Positions 1 through 11,789 of a DNA stretch of 64,000 bases are shown one piece after another (position 1 is the first letter of the stretch; every line of letters begins with the position of its first letter). The translations under genes and the position numbers were made by a program. Origin of the DNA: Acidovorax sp. HDW3 (GTDB taxonomy: Bacteria; Pseudomonadota; Gammaproteobacteria; Burkholderiales; Burkholderiaceae_C); contig NZ_CP049885.1 in NCBI RefSeq assembly GCF_011303755.1, positions 2,648,001 through 2,712,000 on the forward strand, given 5' to 3'. A model generated the notes under the pieces. That model searched no databases and was not told the origin of the DNA. It was given only the letters and a program-made list of their open reading frames with translations.

Positions 1-711
1 GCCTTCGATTTCCGGGCCATCGAGCTGGGCGAAAACGGCCAGCTGCTCGACCAGAATCTTGGCCGAAGCGCGCACGGCTTCTTCCGCCGTGATGGCGCCG
101 TTGGTCTCGATCTCGACGACCAGCTTGTCCAGGTCGGTGCGCTGCTCGACGCGGGCGCTCTCGACGGTGTAGCTGACGCGGCGAATCGGCGAGAACGAGG
201 CATCGAGCACGATGCGGCCGATCGCCTTGGTCGGCTCGTCGCCATAGCGGCGCACGTTGCCCGGCACGTAGCCACGGCCCTTCTCGACCTTGATCTGCAT
301 ATCCAGCTTGGCGCCTTGCGACAGGTGGGCAATGACGTGATCGGGGTTGATGATCTCGACGTCGTGCGGCGTTTGAATGTCGCGCGCCGTGACCACGCCT
401 TCACCATCCTTGCGCAGGCTCAGGGTCACTTCATCACGGTTGTGCAGCTTGAACACCACACCCTTCAAGTTCAGCAGAATGTTGACCACATCCTCCTGCA
501 CACCGTCGATGGAGGAGTACTCGTGCAGCACCCCGGCGATGGTGACTTCCGTTGCTGCGTAACCCACCATGGACGAGAGCAGAACGCGGCGCAGGGCATT
601 GCCGAGCGTATGGCCGTAGCCACGCTCGAACGGCTCCAACTCGACCTTGGCGCGGTTATGGCCCAGTTGCTCGACCTGGATTGTCTTGGGTTTCAGCAGA
701 TTGGTTTGCAT
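1..711 (-). CDS. rpoA: RNA polymerase subunit alpha (partial, N-terminal 237 codons)
   Basis: This is the alpha subunit of RNA polymerase, the scaffold on which beta and beta' assemble. The ATG at 711 gives [17 protein letters not shown], and AGGAAG lies a few bases upstream as ribosome binding site. The window edge cuts the gene after LDGPEIEG, so the N-terminal dimerisation domain is present, while the linker and the C-terminal domain that contacts UP elements and activators lie outside. It is the last gene seen of the alpha operon, downstream of rpsD. The family assignment is certain from sequence; only the 3' part is unknown. Confidence 0.97.
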   Translation of the reverse strand, partial: MQTNLLKPKTIQVEQLGHNRAKVELEPFERGYGHTLGNALRRVLLSSMVGYAATEVTIAGVLHEYSSIDGVQEDVVNILLNLKGVVFKLHNRDEVTLSLRKDGEGVVTARDIQTPHDVEIINPDHVIAHLSQGAKLDMQIKVEKGRGYVPGNVRRYGDEPTKAIGRIVLDASFSPIRRVSYTVESARVEQRTDLDKLVVEIETNGAITAEEAVRASAKILVEQLAVFAQLDGPEIEG

Positions 712-765
712 GCAGACTTCCTCTCAATACCCCCAGCTCGTTACGCCGGTAAGGCTGGTGAAGCG

Positions 766-793
766 CCCCCAGCGCGATGCCTCGCGCTGGGGG
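766..793 (-). promoter_or_regulatory. Perfect hairpin between rpsD and rpoA
   Basis: Two perfect 12-base arms (CCCCCAGCGCGA and its complement) enclose a 4-base loop in the 119-base gap between rpsD and rpoA. On the transcribed strand it is not followed by a T-run, so it is unlikely to be a full intrinsic terminator. It could be a processing site or a partial attenuator that sets the ratio of alpha subunit to ribosomal proteins. The structure is visible; the role is inference. Confidence 0.5.
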
Positions 794-830
794 AACGGGT
801 TTTAACGCTGGTTCAAAAACAACGCAAAGA

Positions 831-1454
831 TCAACGCGAGTACAGTTCGACGATCAGCGATTCGTTGATGTCGGCACCGAATTGGTCACGGTCAGGAACT
901 TGCTTGAACGTGCCTTCAGCCTTGTCAGCCGACACTTCCACCCAAGCGGGGAAGCCCACTTGGCCGGCCAGCTGCAGCGCCTCGACGACACGGGCTTGCT
1001 TCTTGGACTTTTCACGCACAGCCACCACGTCGCCGGCCTTGACCATGTACGAGGGGATGTTCACCGACTGGCCGTTCACCACGATGGCCTTGTGCGACAC
1101 CATCTGGCGTGCCTCGGCGCGGGTGGAGCCAAAGCCCATGCGGTACACGACGTTGTCCAGGCGCGATTCGAGCAGCGACAGCAGGTTGGCACCGGTGTTG
1201 CCCTTGCGGCGGTCGGCTTCAGCAAAGTAGCGGCGGAATTGCTTTTCCAGCACGCCGTACATGCGCTTGACTTTTTGCTTTTCGCGCAGCTGCAGACCGA
1301 AGTCGGAAGTACGCTGACCCGAGGTGCGGCCATGCTGGCCGGGCTTGGAGTCGAACTTGGCCTTGTCCGCGATCGAGCGACGGGCGCTCTTGAGGAACAG
1401 GTCAGTGCCTTCGCGGCGGGAGAGTTTGGCCTTGGGGCCGAGGTAACGTGCCAC
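831..1454 (-). CDS. rpsD: 30S ribosomal protein S4
   Basis: S4 is a primary 16S rRNA-binding protein of the small subunit body, and in many bacteria the autoregulator of the alpha operon. The 207-residue product has the usual start [16 protein letters not shown] and the S4 RNA-binding domain around residues 97-160 ([20 protein letters not shown], then a VVNG turn). Length is normal for the long, zinc-free form. It lies between rpsK and rpoA, the standard alpha-operon order. Confidence 0.98.
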   Translation of the reverse strand: MARYLGPKAKLSRREGTDLFLKSARRSIADKAKFDSKPGQHGRTSGQRTSDFGLQLREKQKVKRMYGVLEKQFRRYFAEADRRKGNTGANLLSLLESRLDNVVYRMGFGSTRAEARQMVSHKAIVVNGQSVNIPSYMVKAGDVVAVREKSKKQARVVEALQLAGQVGFPAWVEVSADKAEGTFKQVPDRDQFGADINESLIVELYSR

Positions 1455-1543
1455 TTGAATTTCCTTGTGTCATCTACCGCAAAACCATTGCGGGAGCCGC
1501 CGGGAGCCTTACAGCCCCAGGCGGCGGTGGGCTTATGGGAAGC

Positions 1544-1948
1544 TTAGATACGGCGACGCTTTTGCGGGCGGCAGCCGTTGTGGGGAACCGGCGTCACGTC
1601 GGAGATCGAGGTGATGCGGATGCCCAGCGCGCCCAGAGCGCGCACCGAAGATTCGCGACCCGGGCCGGGGCCCTTGATCTCGACATCCAGGTTCTTGATA
1701 CCCTGTTCCATGGCGGCGCGGCCAGCCACTTCGGAAGCCACCTGGGCTGCGAAGGGAGTGGACTTGCGCGAGCCCTTGAAACCCTGGCCACCCGACGAAG
1801 CCCACGAGAGGGCGTTGCCTTGGCGGTCAGTGATGGTGATGATGGTGTTGTTGAACGAAGCGTGCACGTGGGCGATGCCGTCGGCGATGTTCTTGCGAAC
1901 CTTCTTGCGCACGCGCGCTGCTGCGTTATTGGCAGGAGACTTGGCCAT
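1544..1948 (-). CDS. rpsK: 30S ribosomal protein S11
   Basis: S11 sits on the platform of the 30S subunit near the mRNA exit. The 134-residue product has the conserved [15 protein letters not shown] segment (residues 27-41), the [17 protein letters not shown] segment and the basic tail [11 protein letters not shown]. It is full length and lies 18 bases downstream of rpsM, the usual position. Confidence 0.98.
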   Translation of the reverse strand: MAKSPANNAAARVRKKVRKNIADGIAHVHASFNNTIITITDRQGNALSWASSGGQGFKGSRKSTPFAAQVASEVAGRAAMEQGIKNLDVEIKGPGPGRESSVRALGALGIRITSISDVTPVPHNGCRPQKRRRI

Positions 1949-1966
1949 GGTGATCCTTCAATCTCT

Positions 1967-2332
1967 TTACTTCTTCAGAGCCGCTGCGCCTTTGCGCGGA
2001 CCCTTGCGGGTGCGGGCGTTGGTGCGGGTGCGCTGACCGCGCATGGGCAGGCCACGGCGGTGACGGAAACCACGATAGCAACCGATGTCCATCAAACGCT
2101 TGATGTTCATCGTGGTTTCGCGGCGCAGGTCGCCCTCCAGGGTCATGGGGTTGAGCTGGTCGCGGATCTTTTCCAGATCAGCGTCCGTCAAATCCTTGAC
2201 TTTCTTGGAATAGTCGATACCGCAAGCGTCACAAATCTTGCGCGCCGTGGTGCGGCCGATGCCATAAATGGCGGTCAGACCGATTTCAGCGTGCTTGTGC
2301 GGCGGGATGTTGATACCAGCAATACGTGCCAT
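1967..2332 (-). CDS. rpsM: 30S ribosomal protein S13
   Basis: S13 forms part of the 30S head and bridges to the 50S subunit. The 121-residue product begins [20 protein letters not shown], has the H2TH-type core ([16 protein letters not shown]) and the conserved arginine-rich [19 protein letters not shown] tail. It follows rpmJ with a 23-base gap and has normal length. Confidence 0.98.
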   Translation of the reverse strand: MARIAGINIPPHKHAEIGLTAIYGIGRTTARKICDACGIDYSKKVKDLTDADLEKIRDQLNPMTLEGDLRRETTMNIKRLMDIGCYRGFRHRRGLPMRGQRTRTNARTRKGPRKGAAALKK

Positions 2333-2355
2333 ATGCGTCCTCTATGCTTTCCTAA

Positions 2356-2469
2356 TCAACCTTGGCGCTGCTTATGGCGCTGGTCCGTGCAGATCACGCG
2401 CACCACACCCTTGCGGCGGATGATCTTGCAGTTGCGGCAGATTTTCTTGACCGAAGCCGAAACTCTCAT
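2356..2469 (-). CDS. rpmJ: 50S ribosomal protein L36
   Basis: L36 is the smallest 50S protein. The product is 37 residues, starting [15 protein letters not shown] with the ATG at 2469 and GGAGA upstream. The zinc-ribbon ligands are all present: the CxxC at positions 11 and 14, a third cysteine at 27 and a histidine at 32. This is therefore the zinc-binding form. An open frame extends upstream of this ATG, but the ribosome binding site and family length fix the start here. infA, often between secY and rpmJ in betaproteobacteria, is missing at this place. Confidence 0.96.
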   Translation of the reverse strand: MRVSASVKKICRNCKIIRRKGVVRVICTDQRHKQRQG

Positions 2470-2497
2470 TTGATTCTCCAAAAAACTTGTCCATCCG

Positions 2498-2539
2498 TTC
2501 GGGCCACCAGCCCGAAACCGGGGCCCTGCACCGCAGGGC
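2498..2539 (-). promoter_or_regulatory. Two tandem hairpins between secY and rpmJ
   Basis: The 133-base gap between secY and rpmJ holds two small perfect hairpins: arms TTCGGGC/GCCCGAA (2498-2516, 5-base loop) and GCCCTG/CAGGGC (2523-2539, 5-base loop). A T6 run follows on the transcribed strand, some 15 bases after the second-transcribed hairpin. The arrangement could give partial termination or mRNA processing between the secY-distal and secY-proximal halves of the operon. The role is inference. Confidence 0.4.
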
Positions 2540-2602
2540 ACCCCTATACCTCATCCAACCCTGGCGCGCGGCGAACGCGAAAGGGCGCTATTGTGCACTA
2601 TC

Positions 2603-3922
2603 TCAGCCGTTGAGGGTAGTCTTGAAGTTGGCCTTCTTGAGCAGCGACTCGTATTGCTGGCTCATCATGTAGTTCTGCACCTGGGCCATGAAGTCCATGG
2701 TGACAACCACAATGATCAGCAGCGAGGTGCCACCGAAGTAGAACGGCACGTTGTACTTCAAGATCAAAAACTCTGGCAGCAGGCAGACAAAGGTGATGTA
2801 CACCGCGCCCACCAGCGTCAAACGCACCAAGATCTTGTCGATGTAGCGCGCCGTCTGCTCGCCCGGACGAATCCCCGGCACAAAGGCACCGCTTTTCTTC
2901 AGGTTGTCTGCTGTTTCGCGGCTGTTGAAAACCAAAGCCGTGTAAAAAAAGCAGAAGAAGACGATAGCGGTTGCGTACAGCAGCACGTAAATCGGTTGCC
3001 CCGGCGTCAGCGTGCTCGAAATATCGCGCAGCCAACGCATCGACTCACCCGCGCTGAACCAGTTCACCACCGTGGCCGGCAGCAAAATGATCGACGAGGC
3101 AAAGATCGGCGGAATCACGCCCGACATGTTGAGCTTGAGCGGCAAATGCGACGATTGACCACCGTAAACCTTGTTGCCCACCTGGCGGCGTGCGTAGTTC
3201 ACGAGAATCTTGCGCTGCCCGCGCTCGACAAAGACGACAAAGTAGGTCACCAGGCCCACCACGGCAACGATGAAGATCGCAGCGATGATGCTCATGGCGC
3301 CGGTGCGAACCAGCTCCAGCAAGCCGCCGATGGAACTCGGCAAACCTGCGGCAATACCGCCAAAAATCAGGATCGAAATACCGTTACCCAAACCACGCTC
3401 GGTGATTTGCTCGCCCAGCCACATCAGGAACATCGTTCCTGCCGTGAGGCTGACCACCGCCGTCAGGCGAAAGCCAAAACCAGGAGCGAGCACCAGGCCA
3501 GCCGAGCTCTCCAGCGCCACGGCGATGCCGAGCGACTGGAAAATGGCCAGGCCCAGGGTGCCATAGCGGGTGTACTGGGTGATCTTGCGGCGGCCGGCTT
3601 CGCCTTCCTTCTTGAGCTGTTCAAAAGTCGGGATGACGTAGGTCATCAGCTGCATGATGATCGACGCCGAGATGTACGGCATGATCCCCAAGGCAAACAC
3701 CGTGAAGCGCGAGAGCGCCCCACCCGAGAACATATTGAACAGATTGAGGATGCCGCCCTGCTGGCCATTGAACAGCTGCTGCAGTTGCGCCGGGTCGATG
3801 CCAGGAACGGGGATGTGAGCCCCGATGCGGTACACGACCAGCGCGAGCAACAGAAAAACCAGGCGGCGACGCAAATCGCCGAACTTGCCGGTTTTTGCAA
3901 TCTGAGCTGCGCTAGTAGCCAC
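2603..3922 (-). CDS. secY: Preprotein translocase subunit SecY
   Basis: SecY is the channel-forming subunit of the SecYEG translocon in the inner membrane. The 439-residue product shows ten hydrophobic segments and the typical SecY phrases [11 protein letters not shown] near residue 33 (before the plug), a cytosolic loop containing [14 protein letters not shown], and the late loop [17 protein letters not shown]. Length is normal. It follows rplO by 18 bases, as in the spc operon of most bacteria. Confidence 0.98.
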   Translation of the reverse strand: MATSAAQIAKTGKFGDLRRRLVFLLLALVVYRIGAHIPVPGIDPAQLQQLFNGQQGGILNLFNMFSGGALSRFTVFALGIMPYISASIIMQLMTYVIPTFEQLKKEGEAGRRKITQYTRYGTLGLAIFQSLGIAVALESSAGLVLAPGFGFRLTAVVSLTAGTMFLMWLGEQITERGLGNGISILIFGGIAAGLPSSIGGLLELVRTGAMSIIAAIFIVAVVGLVTYFVVFVERGQRKILVNYARRQVGNKVYGGQSSHLPLKLNMSGVIPPIFASSIILLPATVVNWFSAGESMRWLRDISSTLTPGQPIYVLLYATAIVFFCFFYTALVFNSRETADNLKKSGAFVPGIRPGEQTARYIDKILVRLTLVGAVYITFVCLLPEFLILKYNVPFYFGGTSLLIIVVVTMDFMAQVQNYMMSQQYESLLKKANFKTTLNG

Positions 3923-3940
3923 GGATGTCCTCTTTCAGAT

Positions 3941-4372
3941 TCAGGCCACGGCGCCGCCGGCAGCCTCGATGGCAGCCTTGGCACCCGCAGTAGCGACCAC
4001 ACCCGTGAGTTTCACGGACTTGGTCAGCTCACCGCACTTGATGACCTTCACCACCTTGGCCATAGCGGACACCAGGCCCGCCTGCTTCAAGGCAGCGACA
4101 TCGACTTCGGCCAGGCCGAGCTGATCGAGCGCACGCAGAGTCACCTCGGCGTTGTACTTGAGCGACTGCGACTTGAAACCACGCTTGGGCAGACGGCGCT
4201 GCAGAGGCATTTGACCGCCTTCGAAGCCCACTTTGTGGTAGCCACCCGAACGCGACTTCTGACCCTTGTGGCCACGGCCTGCGGTCTTGCCCAGGCCGGA
4301 GCCAATGCCACGACCGACACGGCGCTTGGCGTGCTTGGCACCCGCTGCAGGCTTGATGCTATTGAGTTCCAT
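3941..4372 (-). CDS. rplO: 50S ribosomal protein L15
   Basis: L15 is a late-assembly 50S protein. The start was placed at the ATG at 4372 ([18 protein letters not shown]), not at the TTG or ATG just upstream, because AAGGG lies six bases before it and family members begin with MELN. The 143-residue product has the glycine/arginine-rich N-terminal extension ([20 protein letters not shown]) and the C-terminal L15 domain ending in [11 protein letters not shown]. Confidence 0.97.
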   Translation of the reverse strand: MELNSIKPAAGAKHAKRRVGRGIGSGLGKTAGRGHKGQKSRSGGYHKVGFEGGQMPLQRRLPKRGFKSQSLKYNAEVTLRALDQLGLAEVDVAALKQAGLVSAMAKVVKVIKCGELTKSVKLTGVVATAGAKAAIEAAGGAVA

Positions 4373-4383
4373 CATCAACCCTT

Positions 4384-4566
4384 TCAGAGGACTTTGACCA
4401 GATAGCTGATCTTGTTGATCATGCCGCGCACTGCCGGGGTGTCCTGCAGTTCGCTGACGCTGCCCAGCTTGCGCAGGCCCAGGCCGCGCACCGTCGCGCG
4501 GTGCGACTCTTTGGTGCCGATCGGGCTACGAACCAGCTGGATCTTGACAGTTTGTTGTGTCGTCAT
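4384..4566 (-). CDS. rpmD: 50S ribosomal protein L30
   Basis: L30 is a small 50S protein of the ferredoxin-like fold. The 60-residue product contains the family phrases [20 protein letters not shown] and [10 protein letters not shown]. It lies between rpsE and rplO with tight spacing, in the standard spc order. Confidence 0.97.
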   Translation of the reverse strand: MTTQQTVKIQLVRSPIGTKESHRATVRGLGLRKLGSVSELQDTPAVRGMINKISYLVKVL

Positions 4567-4580
4567 TTAACGCACTCCAA

Positions 4581-5099
4581 TCAGGCGAACAGGTCTTCGA
4601 CCGACTTGCCACGCTTGGCTGCCACTTCCGCCGGGGTGGTGGAGTTGGTCAGGGCGTCGAAAGTGGCGCGAACCATGTTGTAGGGGTTGGACGAACCGTG
4701 GCTCTTGGCCACGATGTCGGTGATGCCCATCACTTCAAAGACGGCGCGCATCGGGCCGCCGGCGATGATGCCGGTACCCTTGGGGGCCGGAGCCATCTGC
4801 ACGACAGCAGCACCGTGGTGACCGACGACGTTATGGAAAATCGTGCCGTTCTTGAGCGACACCTTGACCATGTTGCGACGGGCCTCTTCCATGGCCTTCT
4901 GCACAGCAGCAGGCACTTCCTTGGACTTGCCCTTGCCCATGCCAACGCGGCCATCACCGTCGCCGACCACGGTCAGTGCAGCGAAGCCGAGAATACGACC
5001 GCCCTTCACGACCTTGGTCACGCGGTTGACCGCGATCATTTTTTCGCGCAGACCGTCGTCACGACCTTCGTCTTGCACCTTGGGGGTAAATTTAGCCAT
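4581..5099 (-). CDS. rpsE: 30S ribosomal protein S5
   Basis: S5 acts in decoding fidelity and forms part of the mRNA entry channel. The 172-residue product has the double-stranded RNA-binding-like N-domain ([19 protein letters not shown]) and the C-terminal domain with [19 protein letters not shown]. It is full length and sits between rplR and rpmD. Confidence 0.98.
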   Translation of the reverse strand: MAKFTPKVQDEGRDDGLREKMIAVNRVTKVVKGGRILGFAALTVVGDGDGRVGMGKGKSKEVPAAVQKAMEEARRNMVKVSLKNGTIFHNVVGHHGAAVVQMAPAPKGTGIIAGGPMRAVFEVMGITDIVAKSHGSSNPYNMVRATFDALTNSTTPAEVAAKRGKSVEDLFA

Positions 5100-5114
5100 T
5101 TTTATCCGCTCCGC

Positions 5115-5480
5115 TTAGAACTGCAGACCTGCTTCACGGGCTGCGTCGGCCAGGGCCTTGACGCGGCCGTGGTAGGCGAAACCTGCGCGGTCGAAAGCCA
5201 CCTTCTCAACACCAGCAGCCTTGGCCTTTTCGGCAATGCGCTTGCCGATCAGGGCTGCAGCAGCGGCGTTGCCGCCCTTGCCAGCAGCGCCGATTTGGGT
5301 GCGCACTTCTGCTTCGGCGGTAGAAGCCGAGGCCAGCACCTTGGTGCCGCAGCCAGAGATGACGCTGGCGTAGATGTGCAGGTTGGTACGGTTCACCGAC
5401 AGACGCGCCACGCCTTGCTGGGCAATGCGGATGCGGGTCTGACGGGCACGGCGCAGACGCTGCTCTTTTTTCGTCAACAT
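5115..5480 (-). CDS. rplR: 50S ribosomal protein L18
   Basis: L18 binds 5S rRNA in the central protuberance. The 121-residue product opens [20 protein letters not shown], with the basic N-terminus that contacts 5S rRNA, and ends in the conserved [20 protein letters not shown]. It lies between rplF and rpsE. Confidence 0.98.
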   Translation of the reverse strand: MLTKKEQRLRRARQTRIRIAQQGVARLSVNRTNLHIYASVISGCGTKVLASASTAEAEVRTQIGAAGKGGNAAAAALIGKRIAEKAKAAGVEKVAFDRAGFAYHGRVKALADAAREAGLQF

Positions 5481-5491
5481 ATTGCAGCTCC

Positions 5492-6025
5492 TTACTTCTT
5501 CTTGGTCTCTTTGATCACGACCTTCTCATCCGAGTAACGGATGCCCTTGCCCTTGTAGGGCTCGGGAGGACGAACGGCACGGATCTCAGCGGCCAGCTGG
5601 CCCACCACTTGGCGGTCAGCACCCTTGACGACGATTTCGGTCGGCGTCGGGCAGGCAACGGTGATGCCGGCGGGCATCTCGAAGTTCACGGGGTGCGAGA
5701 AACCGATGGCCAGGTTGAGCTTGTTACCGGTGGCAGCGGCCTTGAAGCCCACGCCGATCAGGTTGAGCTTCTTCTCGAAGCCCTTGCTCACGCCCTGCAC
5801 CATGTTGTTCACCAGCTGACGCTGGGTACCGCTCATGGCGTTGGCTTCACGCGAATCATTGGCGGGCTCAAACGAGAGCTTGCCTTCGTTGTTGGCGACC
5901 TTGACCAGCGCGTTCTGGGCGATGGACAGCGTGCCACCCGTACCCTTGACGCTGATTTTGTCGGCCGCAAGGGTCACTTCCACACCAGCGGGAACGACCA
6001 CGGGGGATTTTGCTACGCGAGACAT
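5492..6025 (-). CDS. rplF: 50S ribosomal protein L6
   Basis: L6 sits near the factor-binding site of the 50S subunit. The 177-residue product has two repeats of the L6 fold and the conserved C-terminal [16 protein letters not shown] signature. It is full length and lies between rpsH and rplR. Confidence 0.98.
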   Translation of the reverse strand: MSRVAKSPVVVPAGVEVTLAADKISVKGTGGTLSIAQNALVKVANNEGKLSFEPANDSREANAMSGTQRQLVNNMVQGVSKGFEKKLNLIGVGFKAAATGNKLNLAIGFSHPVNFEMPAGITVACPTPTEIVVKGADRQVVGQLAAEIRAVRPPEPYKGKGIRYSDEKVVIKETKKK

Positions 6026-6052
6026 TTCAGTATTTCTCCTTCATGCCAGCGA

Positions 6053-6448
6053 TTAAGCGACGTAGCACAGCACTTCGCCGCCGACGCCGGTGGCACGTGC
6101 CTTGCGATCGGTCATCACGCCCTTGGGGGTGGTGACGATGGCCACGCCCAGGCCGTTCATGACCTGGGGGATGGCGCCTGCGCCCTTGTACACGCGCAGG
6201 CCAGGACGGCTCACGCGCTCGATGCGCTCGATCACCGGACGACCGGCGTAGTACTTCAGGGTGATTTCGAGTTGGGACTTGCCGCCTTCGGCCTTCACTT
6301 GGAAGCCGTCGATGTAGCCCTCGTCCTTCAGCACCTGGGCAATCGCCACCTTCACCTTGGAGGCGGGGGCGCTCACCGTGGCCTTGGCGACCATTTGTGC
6401 GTTGCGGATGCGGGTCAGCAGGTCAGCGATAGGATCACTCATGCTCAT
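6053..6448 (-). CDS. rpsH: 30S ribosomal protein S8
   Basis: S8 binds the central domain of 16S rRNA and in some bacteria represses the spc operon. The 131-residue product opens [18 protein letters not shown] and ends [11 protein letters not shown], with the conserved [13 protein letters not shown] loop. A second in-frame ATG two codons into the gene (MSDP) is an alternative start. Confidence 0.98.
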   Translation of the reverse strand: MSMSDPIADLLTRIRNAQMVAKATVSAPASKVKVAIAQVLKDEGYIDGFQVKAEGGKSQLEITLKYYAGRPVIERIERVSRPGLRVYKGAGAIPQVMNGLGVAIVTTPKGVMTDRKARATGVGGEVLCYVA

Positions 6449-6468
6449 GTTGTTCTCTCCTGCTCGAC

Positions 6469-6774
6469 TTACCAGCTGGCCTTGGTCACGCCGGGGATTT
6501 CACCGGCGAAGGCCATTTCACGAATCTTGGCGCGACCCAGGCCAAACTGGCGGAAGGTGCCACGGGGACGACCCGTGATTTCGCAGCGGTTGCGCTGGCG
6601 CGTCGGATTGGCGTTACGGGGCAGCTTCTGCAGGCCCAGACGAGCGGCGTCGCGCTCTTCGTCGGAACGCTTGACGTCGCCGGCGATGGCCTTCAGTTCT
6701 GCATACTTGGCAGCGTACTTGGCGGCCAGTTTTTCGCGCTTGAGTTCGCGCTCGATCAAAGCTTTCTTAGCCAT
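6469..6774 (-). CDS. rpsN: 30S ribosomal protein S14
   Basis: S14 is part of the 30S head. The ATG at 6774 gives [16 protein letters not shown] and a 101-residue protein. This is the long, zinc-free form: it has [20 protein letters not shown] but no CxxC pairs. The open frame extends 18 codons upstream into rplE, but family length fixes the start used here. Confidence 0.97.
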   Translation of the reverse strand: MAKKALIERELKREKLAAKYAAKYAELKAIAGDVKRSDEERDAARLGLQKLPRNANPTRQRNRCEITGRPRGTFRQFGLGRAKIREMAFAGEIPGVTKASW

Positions 6775-6782
6775 GCGCCACC

Positions 6783-7322
6783 TCAGTTCTTGAAGGGGAA
6801 TTTGAACGCGGCGAGGAGAGCCTTGCACTCGTCGTCGGTCTTGGCGGTGGTGGTGATGCTGATATTCAGACCACGCAGAGCATCCACCTTGTCGTATTCG
6901 ATTTCGGGGAAGATGATCTGTTCTTTGACGCCGATGTTGTAGTTGCCACGGCCATCAAATGCACGGCCGGAGATACCACGGAAGTCGCGCACGCGGGGCA
7001 GCGCAACCGTCACGAAGCGGTCCAGGAATTCGTACATTTGAACGCCACGCAGCGTCACCATGCAGCCGATGGCCTGGCCTTCGCGGATTTTGAAACCGGC
7101 GATGGCGCGCTTGGCCTTGGTGACGACAGGCTTCTGGCCTGCGATCTTGGTCAGATCGCCGACGGCGTTGTCGAGCACCTTCTTGTCAGCCACGGCCTCG
7201 CCCACACCCATGTTCAGGGTGATTTTGGTCAGGCGCGGGACTTCCATGCTGGATTGGTAGCCGAACTTTTCTTTGAGTTCAGCCGCGATTTTTTCGCGAT
7301 AGAGTTTTTGCAGTCGTGCCAT
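6783..7322 (-). CDS. rplE: 50S ribosomal protein L5
   Basis: L5 binds 5S rRNA and contacts tRNA in the P site. The 179-residue product contains [20 protein letters not shown], the conserved [15 protein letters not shown] stretch and the [19 protein letters not shown] tail. It lies between rplX and rpsN. Confidence 0.98.
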   Translation of the reverse strand: MARLQKLYREKIAAELKEKFGYQSSMEVPRLTKITLNMGVGEAVADKKVLDNAVGDLTKIAGQKPVVTKAKRAIAGFKIREGQAIGCMVTLRGVQMYEFLDRFVTVALPRVRDFRGISGRAFDGRGNYNIGVKEQIIFPEIEYDKVDALRGLNISITTTAKTDDECKALLAAFKFPFKN

Positions 7323-7332
7323 GTCTTACCCC

Positions 7333-7653
7333 TTAGGCCGCCTTGATTTCGGCGCCGTTGGACTTGAACACGCGAACGCGCGTGCCGTCGGCCTGCACCT
7401 TGATGCCCACGCGATCGGCCTTGCCAGTCGCTGCATTGAAGATCGCCACGTTGGACTGATGGATAGGCATGGCCTTTTCCACGATACCGCCGGTGGTGCC
7501 CTTCATGGGGTTGGGCTTGACGTGCTTCTTGACCAGGTTGATACCGTCGATCAGCAGATGTGCATCGTCTGCGCGCAGCGTGACGGTGCCACGCTTGCCC
7601 TTGTCACGGCCGGTCAGCACGATGACTTCGTCGCCTTTGCGAATCTTGTTCAT
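7333..7653 (-). CDS. rplX: 50S ribosomal protein L24
   Basis: L24 initiates 50S assembly. The 106-residue product opens with the KOW motif ([20 protein letters not shown]) at residues 3-22. It follows rplN by 11 bases. Confidence 0.98.
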   Translation of the reverse strand: MNKIRKGDEVIVLTGRDKGKRGTVTLRADDAHLLIDGINLVKKHVKPNPMKGTTGGIVEKAMPIHQSNVAIFNAATGKADRVGIKVQADGTRVRVFKSNGAEIKAA

Positions 7654-7664
7654 GGTGCGTCCTT

Positions 7665-8033
7665 TTAGAGAACTTCAGGGGCCAGGGACACGATCTTCAT
7701 GAACTTTTCGGTACGCAGTTCACGGGTCACGGGGCCAAAAATACGGGTGCCGATCGGCTCTTGCTTAGCATTGAGCAGCACAGCGGCGTTGCCATCGAAC
7801 TTGACGAGCGAGCCATCGGCACGGCGAATGCCCTTGGCAGTACGCACCACGACCGCGCTGTAGATCTCGCCTTTTTTGACGCGACCACGCGGAGCGGCTT
7901 CTTTCACGCTCACCTTGATGATGTCACCAACGCTGGCATAACGGCGCTTCGAACCGCCGAGCACCTTGATGCACAGGACGGACTTGGCGCCGGTGTTGTC
8001 GGCAACCTCTAACCGAGATTCTGTTTGGATCAT
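7665..8033 (-). CDS. rplN: 50S ribosomal protein L14
   Basis: L14 lies at the subunit interface. The ATG at 8033 gives [17 protein letters not shown] and a 122-residue protein with the conserved [20 protein letters not shown] segment. It is the first gene of this cluster. In many bacteria rpsQ and the S10 operon genes lie directly upstream; here the neighbour is glpD instead, so the S10 and spc clusters are physically split at this point. Confidence 0.98.
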   Translation of the reverse strand: MIQTESRLEVADNTGAKSVLCIKVLGGSKRRYASVGDIIKVSVKEAAPRGRVKKGEIYSAVVVRTAKGIRRADGSLVKFDGNAAVLLNAKQEPIGTRIFGPVTRELRTEKFMKIVSLAPEVL

Positions 8034-8194
8034 TTCAATATTCCCAACTTGCTCCAGCAGACCCAACAGCCCCAGAGAACTTCTCAAGGGCCGCGAGCAG
8101 CCAGTCAGTCTTGGGCCCGTCGTCCACGCTGCGAACCATTTCGCCGCGCTTCCACTGGGCAGAAAACCTCACGATATTTCACGCGAAGCCTTGC

Positions 8195-8223
8195 ATTGTC
8201 GCTGCGCTTTACAACAAAGTCAA
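8195..8223 (-). promoter_or_regulatory. Promoter of the spc/alpha ribosomal operon
   Basis: On the minus strand TTGACT (8218-8223) is followed after exactly 17 bases by GACAAT (8195-8200), a good sigma-70 match upstream of rplN. The predicted start of transcription leaves a leader of about 155 bases before the rplN ATG, long enough for feedback control. No other promoter of this quality was seen between glpD and rplN. Confidence 0.75.
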
Positions 8224-8241
8224 GCGCTATAACACACAACT

Positions 8242-9840
8242 TCAGTGTGGCAGCTGCTGGTATTGCTGCGCCAGCGCCACAAAAGCATCGAGCTGCGGCT
8301 CGCCGCCGAGCTCTTCTTGCAACAGCGCGGCCACGCGCGGCGCCAGGGTGGCGGCGCGGCGCGCGTCGAGAAACAGCAGGCGGCAGCGCCGCGCCAGCAC
8401 GTCTTCGACCGTGCGCGCGTATTCGTAGCGCGCGGCAAAGCGCACCATGGCCTCGCTCAGGCCGTCGGCCAGCCAGGCATCGGCGCCTGGCAGCTGCTGC
8501 ACGCTGGCGGCCTCGCTGCCATAAGAATGCAGGCCCTGGGCATCGCACAGGCGGTGGCGCACCACCTCGCGACGGGGGCTACCAACCAGAGGGAGCTGCT
8601 GCGTAACGCCCGCCTTGCGCGCTGGCAGCAGGCCGGCGTCAAAGCATTTTTGCAACACATCCTCGGCCATGGCGCGGTAGGTTGTCCACTTGCCGCCGGT
8701 GACGGTGACCAGGCCACTGGCGCTGGCGAGCACGGTGTGCTCACGGCTGATGGCCTTGGTGTTGCCGCCGTCGTCCTCGGGCGGCTTGACCAGGGGGCGC
8801 AGGCCCACCCAGATGCTGCGCACATCCGCCGCCTGGGGGGCGCGCTCCAGGTATTTGGCCGATTCGCTGAGGATGAAATCCACTTCCTCTTTGAACGCCT
8901 GCGGCTCGCGCGCCAGGTCCTGGCGCGGGCTGTCGGTGGTGCCCAGAATGAGCTTGCCCAGCCAGGGCACGGCAAACAGCACGCGGCCATCGGCCGTCTT
9001 GGGCACCAGCAGGGCGTGGTCAGAGGGCAAAAACTCCCGATCAACGACGATGTGCACGCCCTGGCTGGGCGCCACCATGGGGCGCACGTTTTTGCCCTGG
9101 GCCTGGCCGTCTTGCTGGCGCAGTTCATCGACCCACACGCCCGTGGCGTTGACCACGGCGCGCGCGCGCACCTGCAGGCGCTCGCCGCTTTCGGCGTCCT
9201 CGCACTCCAGGCCGACGACCTTGCCGTCCTCGTGCAGCAGGCCGCGCACCGGGCAGTAGTTGAGCAGCAGCGCGCCCTGGGCGGCGGCCGTGCGCGCCAG
9301 CGCCAGCGCCAGGCGGGCGTCGTCAAACTGGCCGTCCCAGTATTTGACGCCGCCCTTGAGGCCGGCACGGCGTGCCGTTGGCAGGCAATGCATGGTGCTG
9401 GCGGCGCCCAAAAATTCTGTTGCGCCCAGGCCGGCCTTGCCGGCAAGGGCGTCGTACATCTTCAGGCCGACGCCGTAGAACGGCGTCTCCCAGATTTTGT
9501 AAGAGGGCATGACGAAGGCCAGCGGCTGCGCCAGGTGCGGGGCGTTTTGCAGCAGCGTGGTGCGCTCGTGCAGCGCCTCGCGCACCAGGGCGACGTTGCC
9601 CTGCGCCAGGTAGCGCACGCCGCCGTGCACCAGCTTGGTGGCGCGCGACGAGGTGCCTTTGGCAAAGTCATGCGATTCGAGCAGCACCACCGAAAACCCC
9701 CGCGCCGCCGCATCCAGCGCCACGCCCAAGCCGGTTGCGCCGCCGCCCACCACGGCCAGATCGTAGGTGTGGGGCTGGCGCAGACGCTGCAGCAAAGCAG
9801 CACGGTCGGTACGGGAGGGCTGGGGGGCGGAAGAAGTCAT
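8242..9840 (-). CDS. glpD: Aerobic glycerol-3-phosphate dehydrogenase
   Basis: GlpD is a membrane-associated flavoenzyme that oxidises glycerol-3-phosphate to dihydroxyacetone phosphate and passes electrons to ubiquinone. The 532-residue product has the FAD-binding Rossmann motif VVGGGATGLG at residues 30-39, the family phrase HGGVRYL and the later GGKWTTYRAMAEDVL motif of the DAO domain, with a C-terminal GlpD domain. The ATG at 9840 is preferred over the in-frame TTG three codons upstream. It is the last gene of the glycerol transporter cluster but is separated from glpV by 128 bases that hold their own hairpins and a palindrome, so it may have its own promoter. Confidence 0.95.
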   Translation of the reverse strand: MTSSAPQPSRTDRAALLQRLRQPHTYDLAVVGGGATGLGVALDAAARGFSVVLLESHDFAKGTSSRATKLVHGGVRYLAQGNVALVREALHERTTLLQNAPHLAQPLAFVMPSYKIWETPFYGVGLKMYDALAGKAGLGATEFLGAASTMHCLPTARRAGLKGGVKYWDGQFDDARLALALARTAAAQGALLLNYCPVRGLLHEDGKVVGLECEDAESGERLQVRARAVVNATGVWVDELRQQDGQAQGKNVRPMVAPSQGVHIVVDREFLPSDHALLVPKTADGRVLFAVPWLGKLILGTTDSPRQDLAREPQAFKEEVDFILSESAKYLERAPQAADVRSIWVGLRPLVKPPEDDGGNTKAISREHTVLASASGLVTVTGGKWTTYRAMAEDVLQKCFDAGLLPARKAGVTQQLPLVGSPRREVVRHRLCDAQGLHSYGSEAASVQQLPGADAWLADGLSEAMVRFAARYEYARTVEDVLARRCRLLFLDARRAATLAPRVAALLQEELGGEPQLDAFVALAQQYQQLPH

Positions 9841-9854
9841 GGTGTGCAATTGTC

Positions 9855-9946
9855 CGCCGAATGGCGGTATTTTCCCAGGGTTAACCCTAGGTTTTGGAAG
9901 TCAGTCGCCCGGTAACTGCCTGCCCCCACAGGGGCTGGCAGTTACC
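9855..9946 (-). promoter_or_regulatory. Leader of glpD with palindrome and hairpins
   Basis: The gap between glpV and glpD has three visible structures: a perfect 12-base palindrome AGGGTTAACCCT (9877-9888), a small hairpin CCGCC/GGCGG (9855-9868) just before the glpD start, and a perfect 10-base inverted repeat GGTAACTGCC/GGCAGTTACC (9911-9920 and 9937-9946). The last may be the terminator-like end of the transporter transcript; the palindrome is a candidate operator. Roles are inference. Confidence 0.45.
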
Positions 9947-9968
9947 TGCCGTGGGGGCTGGATGCGGT

Positions 9969-11702
<1,734 letters not shown>

Positions 11703-11789
11703 TGTCAGTCTCCTCACGTCCCACTCCCCAATGGACAAAGGGCCGCCAACCTCGGGGGAGGGACGGGCGCGGCCCACTTCAAAAAAGAG

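Noticed and set aside
2591-4405. A plus-strand frame of about 600 codons opposite secY and rplO
   Set aside because: It is the antisense shadow of highly conserved ribosomal and secY genes, and its product is a low-complexity histidine/arginine-rich string with no domain.
8245-9915. A plus-strand frame of about 550 codons opposite glpD
   Set aside because: Antisense to a clear GlpD with conserved FAD motifs; no ribosome binding site or family resemblance.
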